Shown here in pieces: positions 1 through 8,396 of a DNA stretch of 64,000 nucleotides (position 1 is its first letter; every line of letters starts with the position of its first letter). The notes below the pieces were generated by a model. The model was not told where the DNA came from. It ran no database searches and saw only the letters and a list, made by a program, of their open reading frames with translations. Position numbers and translations under genes: made by a program. Origin of the DNA: Agrococcus jenensis (GTDB taxonomy: Bacteria > Actinomycetota > Actinomycetes > Actinomycetales > Microbacteriaceae); contig NZ_RKHJ01000001.1 in NCBI RefSeq assembly GCF_003752465.1, forward strand, positions 930,001 to 994,000. The letters run 5' to 3'.

Positions 1-857
1 TCGATCTCGCTAAGCCGCGCCCGCAGCTCTACACCCTCGTCCGAATCAACACCCACCGCAGCGAGAGCGTTGAGGAAGTGCGCGCGCTCCTTCTCGAGCA
101 GCTCGCGTTGCTCCGCGAGCTCCCGCTCCACCCGCTTCTGCTCCTTGAGTGCGGCGCGCTGTTCACGGGCCTCTTCGCGCTCTTCCTGCTTCTTCATCAG
201 CCAGTCCGCTGTGAGCTCGAGCTCACGAACGCGAAGCTCGTGGTACTGGTCGCTGACCCGCATCTCCATTCGCGCGCCGTATTTTGAGATTCTCCGACGG
301 CAGGCCTCCAGTCGGCGCTTGGCGATCTCAACGTTGCCGGCTCGCAGCGTCCGGACGCAGTTATCAGCCTCAGCGTTATAGGCGGACAGCATCAGCTTGG
401 CGAGGTCGGCGGACATGCGCCGCCCCTCGGCGAGCGAGTTGTTCAGCGTGAACAAGTTGGAGCGCAGGATGGCGCTGTCGTCCTTGACCGACGCGGCCAC
501 TTCCTTCTGGAGGTCTTCCAGTGCCGCCGCAAACGCTGGCGCAGACTCGAGCGGGTGGTGGTACCGATAGATCCCAACCGACTGCAGCACTCGCTCGTCG
601 TCGAGGTCGATGACCGACAGCTCGTCGTCCGCGGAATCACTCGGCGGAGCCTGCTGGACGGCCCCCGCTAGCGTCTCATCTCTGAGTTGAGCCTCCGGAA
701 CGGCCGCAGGGCGCGCAGTCCCGGATGCTAGGTCATCGTCAACCCAGAGCTGCCAACCCTCCGGCGCTGCACCCCAGGACGGCTCCGGCGTCCAGGTGGG
801 TGGCGGCTGCCAGCCAGCAGGTGGCTGCGGCCAATTGGGCGGCGGATTGAACCTCAC
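1..857 (-). CDS. DUF4041-domain protein, N-terminal part, cut by the window edge
   Basis: About 285 residues are visible; the C-terminus lies outside the window. The first 40 residues are rich in Pro and Trp (NPPPNWPQPPAGW, then PSWGAAPEGWQLWVDD), a leader seen in actinobacterial members of this family. Residues from about 100 carry the DUF4041 core: HPLESAPAF, EGRRMSADLAKLMLSAYN, EADNCVRTL and VSDQYHELRVRELELTADW, followed by a charged coiled coil. Family members usually end in a T5orf172/GIY-YIG nuclease-like domain, which cannot be checked here. The GTG start lies 3 bases after the TAG stop of the upstream gene and has a GGGGGAG ribosome site 7 bases before it, so the two genes look co-transcribed. 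The function is unknown; a nucleic-acid or phage-related role is inference. Confidence 0.75.
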   Translation of the reverse strand, partial: MRFNPPPNWPQPPAGWQPPPTWTPEPSWGAAPEGWQLWVDDDLASGTARPAAVPEAQLRDETLAGAVQQAPPSDSADDELSVIDLDDERVLQSVGIYRYHHPLESAPAFAAALEDLQKEVAASVKDDSAILRSNLFTLNNSLAEGRRMSADLAKLMLSAYNAEADNCVRTLRAGNVEIAKRRLEACRRRISKYGARMEMRVSDQYHELRVRELELTADWLMKKQEEREEAREQRAALKEQKRVERELAEQRELLEKERAHFLNALAAVGVDSDEGVELRARLSEI

Positions 858-860
858 CTG

Positions 861-2129
861 CTACTCCCCCGCGTACGAGCGAACGCCGTTGGCGTCCACA
901 CCCTTCAGCAGGTACGGCTGCTTCGCCACTGCCGCGCCCAATAGCTCCAGGGTGGCGGCGGGGACGACCGCACCGAGGTTGAACTCTCCGAATCGATCAC
1001 GGTCTGCGGCGACCGCGACGAAGCGGATGAACGTGTCTCTGCCGGTCGCAGGGTGCTGCGTAAGCGTGCCCACCTCGAGCGAGACGGAGCGAATCAAGTT
1101 CCTTCGGTCCGCCTCGAACACCTCGTGAAGGGAGCGAAGTGCAACCTGATGGACGATGGACGCGTACCGCTCGCGCGACTCTTTCTGCGTCTGCGCGACG
1201 GCAACGATCTCGTCGCTCGCTCTCACGTACTTGAATGCCCGATCGGTCGGGACCGCAGCCGGGTCCGGGATGCTGACTCTGAGGACGAGTTCGCCGCTCG
1301 AAGCATCGAAGTTCGCGTCATGCTCGACGTCGAAGCCTTCTGGATAGACAGAGTTGGCAAGCACGATGGTGACGTACTCGTCGACGGCCGAGGGAACTCC
1401 GTAAGCCAGGCCCGCGACGAGGGCGTCGATCTCCTCGTGCTGCTTTGCTGCTTGGGCGATTCGCGCCTCGGATTGCGCGTGATATGCGGTCCGAGCTTGG
1501 GACAAGGCGGTCAGGCGTTCCCGTTCCGCCTGCTCGTGAAGTCGCACATTGGCGTCACGCAGTGACGCCAGGCGTGCGCGTTCGCCGTTCCACTGCGCGA
1601 GCGCGGCACTGTGCCGATGCTCGGCTTCGGCCTTCGCGAGCTCCCACTTCTTCTGCTTGCCGAAGAGCGCCTTGGGTTCCGGCACTGGCTCGAGCACAGG
1701 CATCGGCGGGTCCGGGAATTCGGGCGGGCTCGCTATCGGCGACTCCAGATCCCACCGCGGGAACGGCGGGTGCACTACTGGCTGCTTCAGCGCCTCCAGA
1801 TCGACGAAGTCATCGATGGACAGCGTCGCTGCAAGCAGCGAATCAAGGGCCTGCAGGTGATCCTGCAGCTCTTGCGTCCTGAACTCTGCTTCTTCGAGCA
1901 TTGCTGCTTGATGAGCCGCAGCGGCTTCCTTCTCGAGACGCTTCCGGTCCGCTTCAGAGGCGCGCGCGAACGCAGCATCCGCGCGCGCCTCCGCGGCCCG
2001 CGCTCTCTCGAGCTAGCGAATATGCGCCGCGCTCGCCGATTGCTGCTGCCGCTGCGCTTGGCGCTGTCGCTGCTCCGCCAACCTCGCCTGCCGTTGCATC
2101 TCTGCCAGCAATCCGCGCCTGCGTGCCAT
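861..2129 (-). pseudogene. Coiled-coil partner of the DUF4041 gene, interrupted by an in-frame TAG at codon 39
   Basis: The longest ATG frame starts at 1901 (346 residues), but coding-like sequence runs further upstream in the same frame. It begins at an ATG at 2129, preceded by AGAGGA, with N-terminus MARRRGLLAEMQRQARLAEQ. After 38 codons an amber TAG lies at 2013-2015, and the frame then continues as LERARAAEARADAAFARAS without a usable start until 1901. Both sides of the stop have the same Ala/Arg/Gln-rich coiled-coil character. The rest holds a Pro-rich stretch near residues 120-155, a second coiled coil, and a conserved C-terminal half (DEYVTIVLANSVYPE, VHQVALRSLHEVFEADR). The gene is upstream of, and probably co-transcribed with, the DUF4041 gene. 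Either it is a recent pseudogene, a shorter product starts at 1901, or the base is a sequencing error. The biochemical function is not known. Confidence 0.7.
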
Positions 2130-2367
2130 CGGTCCTCTTTCGTCGTCTCGAGTCTATGTATCGCCGGTGACATCTCGACAAATGCATCGAAGCAGCGCTT
2201 GTCCCCGCCTTCGGTCGCTTGGCGGCATTCCAACTCACGCTTCGCTCGATGTTGCGCCGGTCGAACTGACGCACGCGCCGGCGCAACGTCGGGGATGGCC
2301 GAGCAGAGCCCTCCCCGAGAGCGCATTCGCGGCGTCGCCGACGCGTTGGTTCGAAGCAATCGGAATA
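2130..2367. other. Intergenic stretch without a supported gene
   Basis: This stretch lies between the broken coiled-coil gene and the terminator of the sugar transporter operon. It has no frame with gene-like composition. It should carry the promoter of the minus-strand gene starting at 2129, but I see no convincing -35/-10 pair. Confidence 0.4.
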
Positions 2368-2418
2368 GCGGTACCGAATCGTCGCCTCGCTGACTCCGAG
2401 ACGACGATCCGGTACCGC
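2368..2418 (-). terminator. Long hairpin terminator after the sugar ABC operon
   Basis: Arms 2368-2389 and 2397-2418 are inverted repeats that match at 20 of 22 positions around a 7-base loop (GCGGTACCG starts the left arm). The hairpin lies 12 bases after the stop of the last permease gene on the minus strand. No long T run follows, as is common in high-GC actinobacteria. Confidence 0.65.
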
Positions 2419-2430
2419 ACGCGCGGGTGA

Positions 2431-3405
2431 CTAGCCCTTCGCGGAGCCCGCCAGCAGGCCTCGGACGAAGTAGCGCTGGAGGCCGAAGAACACCGCGAGC
2501 GGCACGAGCAGCGAGACGAACGCCCCCGCCGTGAGTCGCTCCCAGTTCTCGCCGCGCGAACCCGCGAGCTCTGCCAGCCGCTGCATGAGCGGCGCGGTAT
2601 CCGGTGTGCCGGAGGAGAACACGAGGGCGACGAGCAGATCGTTCCAGACCCAGAGGAACTGGAAGATCGCGAACGACGCGATCGCCGGCGTCGCGAGCGG
2701 CAGGATGATGCGGAAGAAGATCTGCCCGTGCCCCGCGCCGTCGACGCGCGCCGCCTCGATGACCTCGCCCGGGATCTCCGAGATGAAGTTGTGCAGCAGG
2801 AACGTCGCGAGCGGGAGCGCGAAGATCGTGTGCGCGATCCACACCGGCAGGAACTGCCGCTCGCTGATGAACGGCAGCGTCTCGTGCAGCGCGTCCTGGA
2901 ACGGCTGCATGAACGTCACGAACAGCTGCAGCAGCGGGATGAGCGCCATCTGCAGCGGCACGATCTGCAGGGCGAAGACGATCACGAAGAGCGTCGACGA
3001 GCCGCGGAACTTGATCCAGGCAAAGGCGTACGCCGCGAGCGACGCGAGCACGAGCGGGAAGATCGTGCCGGGGATGGCGATCGCGAGCGAGTTCACGAAG
3101 TACTCGCCCAGCTGCGGCGACGACGACGACGCCGAGAACAGCACCTCGCTGTAGTTCGCGAGCGTCAGCTGCGGGTCGGTGAAGAACGTCCACCAGCCGG
3201 ACCCGGAGATCTGGTCGGAGGGACGGAACGACGACAGCAGCAGCCCGAAGGTCGGGATGGTCCAGATCACGGCGATGACGATCGCCGCGATCGTGGCCCA
3301 CGGGCTGGTGAGGCGCCGCTTCACGCGGTCGAGCTTCGTGCCGAGCGCCGCGTCGGTCGACGCGAGCGTGATCTCGGGGTCTGGGGTCACGGCGATCTGG
3401 CTCAT
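2431..3405 (-). CDS. Sugar ABC transporter permease, MalG/AglG-like
   Basis: This 324-residue integral membrane protein is the second permease of a carbohydrate importer of the MalFGK type. A hydrophobic segment at about residues 38-58 follows a polar N-terminus, and further membrane segments follow. The inner-membrane EAA loop that contacts the ATPase is visible as EAARVDGAGHGQIFFRIILP. The start ATG overlaps the stop of the upstream permease gene by 4 bases (ATGA at 3402-3405), indicating translational coupling. No ATPase gene is nearby, so the importer probably borrows a shared MsiK-type ATPase. The substrate is not shown by the sequence; an alpha-glucoside is likely from overall resemblance to AglEFG systems and the LacI control. 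Confidence 0.88.
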   Translation of the reverse strand: MSQIAVTPDPEITLASTDAALGTKLDRVKRRLTSPWATIAAIVIAVIWTIPTFGLLLSSFRPSDQISGSGWWTFFTDPQLTLANYSEVLFSASSSSPQLGEYFVNSLAIAIPGTIFPLVLASLAAYAFAWIKFRGSSTLFVIVFALQIVPLQMALIPLLQLFVTFMQPFQDALHETLPFISERQFLPVWIAHTIFALPLATFLLHNFISEIPGEVIEAARVDGAGHGQIFFRIILPLATPAIASFAIFQFLWVWNDLLVALVFSSGTPDTAPLMQRLAELAGSRGENWERLTAGAFVSLLVPLAVFFGLQRYFVRGLLAGSAKG

Positions 3406-4961
3406 CGGATGCCCTTCTGCTGGTTGAGCACTCGGATGTTGTAGACGACGATCGGCAGCACCATCACGAACAGGATGAGCGCGAGCGCGGCGCCTCGGCC
3501 GGGCTCGCCCGATCGGAACGCCTGCGTGTACATCTCGTTCGCCACCACGGAGGTGTTGAAGTTGCCCGCGGTCATCGTGCGGACGATGTCGAACACCTTG
3601 AGCGTGGCGATCGAGATCGTGGTGACGACCACGACGAGCGACGAGCGGATGCCCGGCAGCACCACGTTGGAGAACCGCTGCCACGGGTTGGCCCCGTCGA
3701 TCGATGCGGCCTCGATCTGCTCGACGGGCACGCCCTTGATGGCCGCGGAGAGCACGACCATCGCGAATCCGGTCTGGATCCAGATCATCACGATGATGAG
3801 CGCGAGCGTGTTCCACGGGCTGTTCTGCAGGATCTGCTGCGGCTCGCCGCCCAGCCAGACGATGATCTGGTTGACGAAGCCGATCTGGTCCTGCTCCGGC
3901 CCGCGGTAGGCGTACATGAACTTCCAGATGATGCTCGCGCCGACCATCGAGAGCGCGAACGGCATGAAGAGCAGCATCTTGAAGAACCGCTCGCCGCGGC
4001 TCTTGTCGATGAAGATCGCGTACGCGAGGCCGATGGCCGTCGAGAGCAGCGGCACCAGGATCACCCAGACGATCGTGTTGCCGAGCGTGATGAGCGCCTC
4101 CGGCTGGGTGAACATCCAGACGAAGTTGTCGGCGCCGTTGAACGTGCCCGTCGCGTCGGTGAACGCGAGGATCGCGGTGCGGATCGCCGGGTAGACGAGG
4201 CCGATCGTGAGCAGCAGCGCCGCCGGCATGAGGAACACGAGCATCGGCTTCGAGTCCTCGTCGTGGTCGGCGAGGTAGCCGAGCAGCCCGGCGATGCTGA
4301 GCGCCGCGGCGAAGGCCCACGGCCACACGCCGATCGGCACCTCCCGGCCGCCCTCGAGCACGAGCGCGATCACCACGATGGCGACCGCGGCCGCGATCCA
4401 AGCGAGCAGCCGCAGCGAGCGGCGGATGCGCGCGGGCGCGAACGCGATGGCGGCGGTCGCGACGAGCGCCGCGACGAGCGGCCAGCCCGCGATGGTCGCC
4501 GCGAGCGACAGCGCCGGCGTCACCCAGTCGAGCATCGGGATCGCGCCGCTCTCGCCCATCGGGGCGAGGACGATGACGACCGCGATGAGCGCGGCCGCCA
4601 CGAGCCGGAAGACCGCGCTGCGGACCGCGGGCGACGCGGGCTCGAGCGCCCGGTCGAGCAGCAGCTGCAGCACGACGCCGACCACGCCGAGGATGCCGAT
4701 GAGGATGAGCGAGTTCGTGAGCTCCTGCGTCATCCACGAGACGGTGCCGTAGAGCACGCGCGCGAGCACCGCGAGCAGCACGAACGCCGCCGCGATGATG
4801 ATGCGCGGTCGCAGCCCGACCTTGAGCGATGCGAGGAAGCCGCGCCGCTGCACGGTGTCGTCGCGGTCGAGGAAGGCGAGCAGCAGCGCCATCACGACAC
4901 CGAACGCCGCGAGCGCGACGATCGCCTGCAGCACCTTGCCGAAAAGATCCAACGTGGTCAT
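3402..4961 (-). CDS. Sugar ABC transporter permease, MalF/AglF-like, with long membrane N-terminus
   Basis: This 519-residue membrane protein is the first permease of the importer. The C-terminal ~290 residues form the usual permease domain with the EAA loop (EAASIDGANPWQRFSNVVLP). The N-terminal ~230 residues hold about six to seven extra hydrophobic segments, making it much longer than the usual ~300 residues. The ATG at 4961 was chosen over the GTG at 4967 because GGGAGG lies a proper distance before the ATG and would touch the GTG. It sits between the binding-protein gene and the second permease, separated from the former by a strong hairpin. The extra N-terminal region may be a regulatory or scaffold membrane domain; this is inference. 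Confidence 0.85.
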   Translation of the reverse strand: MTTLDLFGKVLQAIVALAAFGVVMALLLAFLDRDDTVQRRGFLASLKVGLRPRIIIAAAFVLLAVLARVLYGTVSWMTQELTNSLILIGILGVVGVVLQLLLDRALEPASPAVRSAVFRLVAAALIAVVIVLAPMGESGAIPMLDWVTPALSLAATIAGWPLVAALVATAAIAFAPARIRRSLRLLAWIAAAVAIVVIALVLEGGREVPIGVWPWAFAAALSIAGLLGYLADHDEDSKPMLVFLMPAALLLTIGLVYPAIRTAILAFTDATGTFNGADNFVWMFTQPEALITLGNTIVWVILVPLLSTAIGLAYAIFIDKSRGERFFKMLLFMPFALSMVGASIIWKFMYAYRGPEQDQIGFVNQIIVWLGGEPQQILQNSPWNTLALIIVMIWIQTGFAMVVLSAAIKGVPVEQIEAASIDGANPWQRFSNVVLPGIRSSLVVVVTTISIATLKVFDIVRTMTAGNFNTSVVANEMYTQAFRSGEPGRGAALALILFVMVLPIVVYNIRVLNQQKGIR

Positions 4962-4979
4962 GGACACCTCCCAGATGCG

Positions 4980-5011
4980 GATGTGGGGGCCGCGTGCGCG
5001 GCCCCCACATC
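4980..5011 (-). terminator. Intercistronic hairpin between binding-protein and permease genes
   Basis: A perfect 14-bp stem (4980-4993 with 4998-5011, GATGTGGGGGCCGC) closes a 4-base loop. It begins 17 bases after the stop of the binding-protein gene and ends about 20 bases before the permease start. Such hairpins in transporter operons often act as partial terminators or RNA-stability elements that raise binding-protein over permease levels; that role is inferred here. Confidence 0.65.
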
Positions 5012-5027
5012 GGGCATCAACGGCCGA

Positions 5028-6389
5028 TTACGGCCAGCTCTGCTCCACCGTGGACAGGACGGACTGCGTGTCGGCACCGGAGATCCAGTCGACCATGCCG
5101 GTCCACAGCGTGCCCGAGCCGACAGCGCCCGGCATCGAGTCGGACCCGTCGAACCGGAACGTCGTGTTCGGGTCCTGCAGGATCTCGTAGGCCTGGCGCA
5201 GCAGGTCGCTCGAGGCGTTCGCCGGGTCGAGACCCGAGTTGGCCGAGAGCACACCGCCGAGCGAGACGCGGCTGTTCGCCCACTCGGGGCTCGCCAGGTA
5301 GGTCTGCACCGCGACGACCTCGTCGGAGTCGTTGAACGCCGCCACGATCTCGGCGCCGCCGGTGACCGCAGCTGCGTCAGCCTCGGTGCCGGGCAGGAGG
5401 AACGCCCAGACCTGGCCGTCCTCGGCCACCTCGACCGAGTTGTCGTCGCTCCAGAAGCCCTCGTAGAACGAGGCCTGGTGGTGCATCGCGCACTCGCCGT
5501 CGAGCACCGGCAGGCCGGCCTCGCCGAAGTCGGTCGTCGCGATCGTCGAGACGTCGCCGATGCCGCCGTTCACGTACTCGGGGTTCTTGATGAGGTCACC
5601 GACGCGGTCGAGCGCCTCGACGATGCGGGGGTCGTCGAACGGGATCTCGTGCGCGACCCACTGCTCGTAGACGTCCGCGCCGTGCAGGCGCAGCACGTAG
5701 TCCTCGAGCCAGTCGGTGCCGGGCCAGCCCGTCGCCTCACCGGAGCCGAAGCCCACGCACCAGGGCGTGACGTCGGTCTCGGCGATGGTCGCGGTCAGCT
5801 CGTCGAGCTCGTCGAGCGTGGTCGGGATCTCCCAGCCGTTCTCCTCGAAGACCGACGGCGAGTACCAGACGAAGCCCTTGACGGACGACATGAGCGGTGC
5901 GCCGTAGAGCGTGCCGTCGACCGTGCCGAAGCCCTGGAACGTCTCGTTCCAGTACTCGGTCGCGTTGGCGGCCACCGACTCGGGCGCGGGCAGCACGCTG
6001 CCGGTGCCGACGACGGATGCGAGCAGGCCGGGCTGCGGGAAGAAGGCGAGGTCGGGCGGGTTGCCGCCCTGGACGCGGACGTTGATCTGCGCCTCGAACT
6101 CGGCGGAGCCCTCGTACACGACGTCGATGCCGGTGCACTCCTCGAACTCGGCCCACGACTCGTTGAGGCGGTCCGCCTCGGCGTCGAGGATGGTGCCGTA
6201 GGCGTTGACCTCGGCGCCGTCGAACGTGCCGTAGTCGGCGTAGGCCTCACAGCCCTCCGCCGCGGTGCCACCGGATGCGCCGGGTGCCGCCGACGGATCG
6301 GTGGGCGCGTCGCCGACACAGCCCGTGAGGGCGAGCGCGGTGACGCCGGCGATGCCGAGCGGCACCGCGATCCTGCGTGCGTGCTTCAC
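5028..6389 (-). CDS. Sugar ABC transporter substrate-binding lipoprotein
   Basis: This 453-residue extracellular solute-binding protein resembles AglE (family 1, alpha-glucoside type). A lipoprotein signal peptide is clear: positively charged start MKHARR, hydrophobic core, and lipobox LTGC with the lipidated Cys near residue 24. The mature part has the hallmark SBP regions such as LAFFPQPGLLASVV and GFVWYSPSVFEENGWE. It is the first gene of the operon, with two permease genes downstream on the same strand and a divergent LacI-type repressor upstream. The upstream region contains two identical GGAACCGGTTCC operators, so sugar-dependent derepression is likely. The ligand cannot be told from sequence alone. 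Confidence 0.9.
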   Translation of the reverse strand: MKHARRIAVPLGIAGVTALALTGCVGDAPTDPSAAPGASGGTAAEGCEAYADYGTFDGAEVNAYGTILDAEADRLNESWAEFEECTGIDVVYEGSAEFEAQINVRVQGGNPPDLAFFPQPGLLASVVGTGSVLPAPESVAANATEYWNETFQGFGTVDGTLYGAPLMSSVKGFVWYSPSVFEENGWEIPTTLDELDELTATIAETDVTPWCVGFGSGEATGWPGTDWLEDYVLRLHGADVYEQWVAHEIPFDDPRIVEALDRVGDLIKNPEYVNGGIGDVSTIATTDFGEAGLPVLDGECAMHHQASFYEGFWSDDNSVEVAEDGQVWAFLLPGTEADAAAVTGGAEIVAAFNDSDEVVAVQTYLASPEWANSRVSLGGVLSANSGLDPANASSDLLRQAYEILQDPNTTFRFDGSDSMPGAVGSGTLWTGMVDWISGADTQSVLSTVEQSWP

Positions 6390-6459
6390 GTGAACTCCTT
6401 CGTTCGCTCAGTGCCAAGGGGTACGAGCCGCGACGGAGCACGGCCTCGTGCAGGGAGCC

Positions 6460-6471
6460 GGAACCGGTTCC
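6460..6471. promoter_or_regulatory. LacI-type operator 1
   Basis: GGAACCGGTTCC is a perfect 12-bp palindrome with the central CG typical of LacI-family operators. It lies 71 bases upstream of the binding-protein gene, probably over its promoter. An identical copy lies 127 bp away near the repressor gene. Confidence 0.75.
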
Positions 6472-6586
6472 ACTGCCAGTGACGGTAGCGCACGGCGGAC
6501 GGGTCCTGGCCACATGACAATGTTTCGATTCGGTCACGATCACGGCGGGCCGACGCTCGCGTGCGACATGGTGGCGCTATACCCTC

Positions 6587-6598
6587 GGAACCGGTTCC
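6587..6598. promoter_or_regulatory. LacI-type operator 2
   Basis: This is a second perfect GGAACCGGTTCC palindrome, 46 bases before the lacI-family start. It directly follows a TATACC sequence (about 6579-6584) that could be the -10 box of the repressor gene. The spacing to operator 1 (127 bp, about 12 helical turns) would suit repression through DNA looping and autoregulation. Confidence 0.75.
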
Positions 6599-6643
6599 AT
6601 CGATGGACGGGCGACGAGGCCCGTCACGGCGCGAGGAGGCGCG

Positions 6644-7669
6644 ATGCCCAGGCTCGACGACGTCGCCCGCGCCGCAGGGGTGTCGAAGGCGACCGCATCC
6701 CGCGCGCTCTCCGGCGCCGACGGGGTGTCGCCGGAGACGCGCGAGCGCGTGCGCCGCACCGCGGGCGACCTCGGCTTCCGCGCCTCGGGCGCGGCGAGGC
6801 GGCTCGCGACGGGGCTGACGCGCACGATCGGGGTGCTGACCCCCTCCGTCGACCGCTGGTACTTCGGCTCGGTGCTGCACGGGATCGCGCACGCCGCCGA
6901 CGCGCACGAGCACGACGTGCTGCTCTACGACCTCGGCGCGTTCGGACGGGGCGGCCACGAGAAGTTCGAGCGCTTCATGGACCGCGGCGAGGTCGACGGG
7001 CTCGTGACGATCACCTGGAGCCTCGTGGGCGGCGACCTCTCGCGGCTCGACGAGCTGGGCATCCCGGTGGCCACGGTCGGCGAGCCCACGCCGCACTCGC
7101 GCTCGTTCTGCCTCGACGACGACGCGGCCGGCGAGCAGGCGGCGGAGCACCTCGTGCGCCTCGGTCACCGCGACCTGCTGCACATGATGAGCGAGACGGA
7201 GGTGCAGCCGATCGACGCCTCGTCGTCCGACCGGCGCAAGCGGGCGTTCGAGCGAGTCTCTGCCAAGCATGGCCTCCGGATGCGCCCGATCATGACGGTG
7301 CCGACCACGCTCGAGGGCGCGCACGCGACCGCCCGGGAGCTGCTCGCCCGGGCCGATCGCCCCACTGGGATCGTCGCCGGCACCGACGAGGTCGCGCTCG
7401 GGGTGCTCCTCGCCGCGCACCAGCTCGGCATCCGCGTGCCGGAGGAGCTGAGCGTCATCGGCGTCGACGACGTGCCCACGGCGGCCGCGTTCGGCCTCAC
7501 GACCATCCGGCAGGATCCCGCGCAGCACGGCGAGGACGTGGTCGCCTGGATCATGACGGCGCTCGCCGAGCATCCGCACGGCCGGCCCGTCACCGAGCCT
7601 GACCGCAGCCACACGAGCTACGCGCCCGTGCTCGTCATCCGCTCGTCGACGGGTGCGCCGCCGGCCTGA
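6644..7669 (+). CDS. LacI-family transcriptional repressor of the sugar importer
   Basis: This 341-residue regulator has an N-terminal helix-turn-helix (LDDVARAAGVSKATASRALSG, residues ~4-24) followed by hinge helix residues and a periplasmic-binding-protein-like sensor domain. Sensor-domain elements include ARRLATGLTRTIGV, GIVAGTDEVALGVL and VPEELSVIGVDD. The ATG is preceded by GAGGAGGCG. It is divergent from the sugar ABC operon and shares with it an intergenic region holding two perfect operators, so it very likely represses both. Its 3' end overlaps the convergent zinc ATPase gene by 52 bases. Confidence 0.92.
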   Translation: MPRLDDVARAAGVSKATASRALSGADGVSPETRERVRRTAGDLGFRASGAARRLATGLTRTIGVLTPSVDRWYFGSVLHGIAHAADAHEHDVLLYDLGAFGRGGHEKFERFMDRGEVDGLVTITWSLVGGDLSRLDELGIPVATVGEPTPHSRSFCLDDDAAGEQAAEHLVRLGHRDLLHMMSETEVQPIDASSSDRRKRAFERVSAKHGLRMRPIMTVPTTLEGAHATARELLARADRPTGIVAGTDEVALGVLLAAHQLGIRVPEELSVIGVDDVPTAAAFGLTTIRQDPAQHGEDVVAWIMTALAEHPHGRPVTEPDRSHTSYAPVLVIRSSTGAPPA

Positions 7670-8388
7670 GGCGCGAGCGCCGCCGCGGCTCGCGCCGCCT
7701 GCGCGACGGCCACCTCGGCGGGCGAGCCCGCCGCGACGAGCCGCCCGCGGTCCAGCAGCAGCGCGCGGTCGGCTCGCGCGAGGCTCGCGCGGTCGTGGGT
7801 GGCGACCACGACGACCGCGCCCTGCCAAGCCCGCTCGGCGAGCGCGGCGTCGATGCGGTCGCGCGCGTCGACGTCGGCGGCCGCAGCCGGCTCGTCGAGC
7901 AGCAGCAGCGGCGCGTCCTGCACGAGGCCCTGCGCGACGAGGACGCGCTGCCGCTGCCCGCCCGACATCGCGCCGAGCTGCCGGTGCGCCTCGCCGCGCA
8001 TCCCCACCGCGTCGAGCGCGGCGTCCACCCGTCGGCGGCCGTGCGGGCCGACCCGCCGCAGGGGCCCCAGCTCGCGCCACAGCCCCATCTCGACGGCCTG
8101 CCTGCCGGTCAGCGGCAGCCGGTCGTCGCCCCCGGTGCGCTGCACGACGAGCGCTCGCGCGTCGGGGAGCCCCGCCATCGCGCCCGTCGTCGGCGCGACG
8201 ATGCCGGCCAGCACCTCGAGGAGCGTCGACTTGCCGGAGCCGTTGCCGCCGACCACGGCCGTCACGACCCCGGCGGGCAGCTCGCAGTCGAGGGCGTCGA
8301 GGGCGGTGACGTCGCCCCGCCGGACGACGAGGTCGGTGACGCGGATGCCGGTCGAGCCGGAGGTCGGGAGGGCGGATGCTGTGCTCAT
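7618..8388 (-). CDS. aztA: Zinc ABC transporter ATP-binding protein AztA
   Basis: This 256-residue ABC ATPase has a Walker A motif GGNGSGKST near residue 50, the signature MSGGQRQRV, a Walker B LLLLDEPAAAADV and the H-loop VATHD. It is divergent from the matching permease gene. The metal-permease, AztC-type binding protein and AztD-like genes next to it identify it as the ATPase of a zinc importer of the AztABCD kind. A TACAAT box 7 bases before the ATG suggests a leaderless transcript, and a Zur-like box lies just upstream. The 3' end overlaps the convergent lacI-family gene. Confidence 0.85.
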   Translation of the reverse strand: MSTASALPTSGSTGIRVTDLVVRRGDVTALDALDCELPAGVVTAVVGGNGSGKSTLLEVLAGIVAPTTGAMAGLPDARALVVQRTGGDDRLPLTGRQAVEMGLWRELGPLRRVGPHGRRRVDAALDAVGMRGEAHRQLGAMSGGQRQRVLVAQGLVQDAPLLLLDEPAAAADVDARDRIDAALAERAWQGAVVVVATHDRASLARADRALLLDRGRLVAAGSPAEVAVAQAARAAAALAPQAGGAPVDERMTSTGA

Positions 8389-8396
8389 GCCCCCGA

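Noticed and set aside
2013..2015. Programmed read-through or pyrrolysine at the TAG codon
   Set aside because: No read-through element or pyrrolysine machinery is visible and such decoding is not expected here; a mutation or sequencing error is simpler.
2351..2368. tRNA T-loop-like GGTTCGAAGC near 2350
   Set aside because: No acceptor, D or anticodon arms can be formed around it.
2431..5010. An 859-codon minus frame covering both permeases
   Set aside because: Only the last 324 codons (from 3405) are the real permease; the remainder is a shadow of the first permease in another frame.
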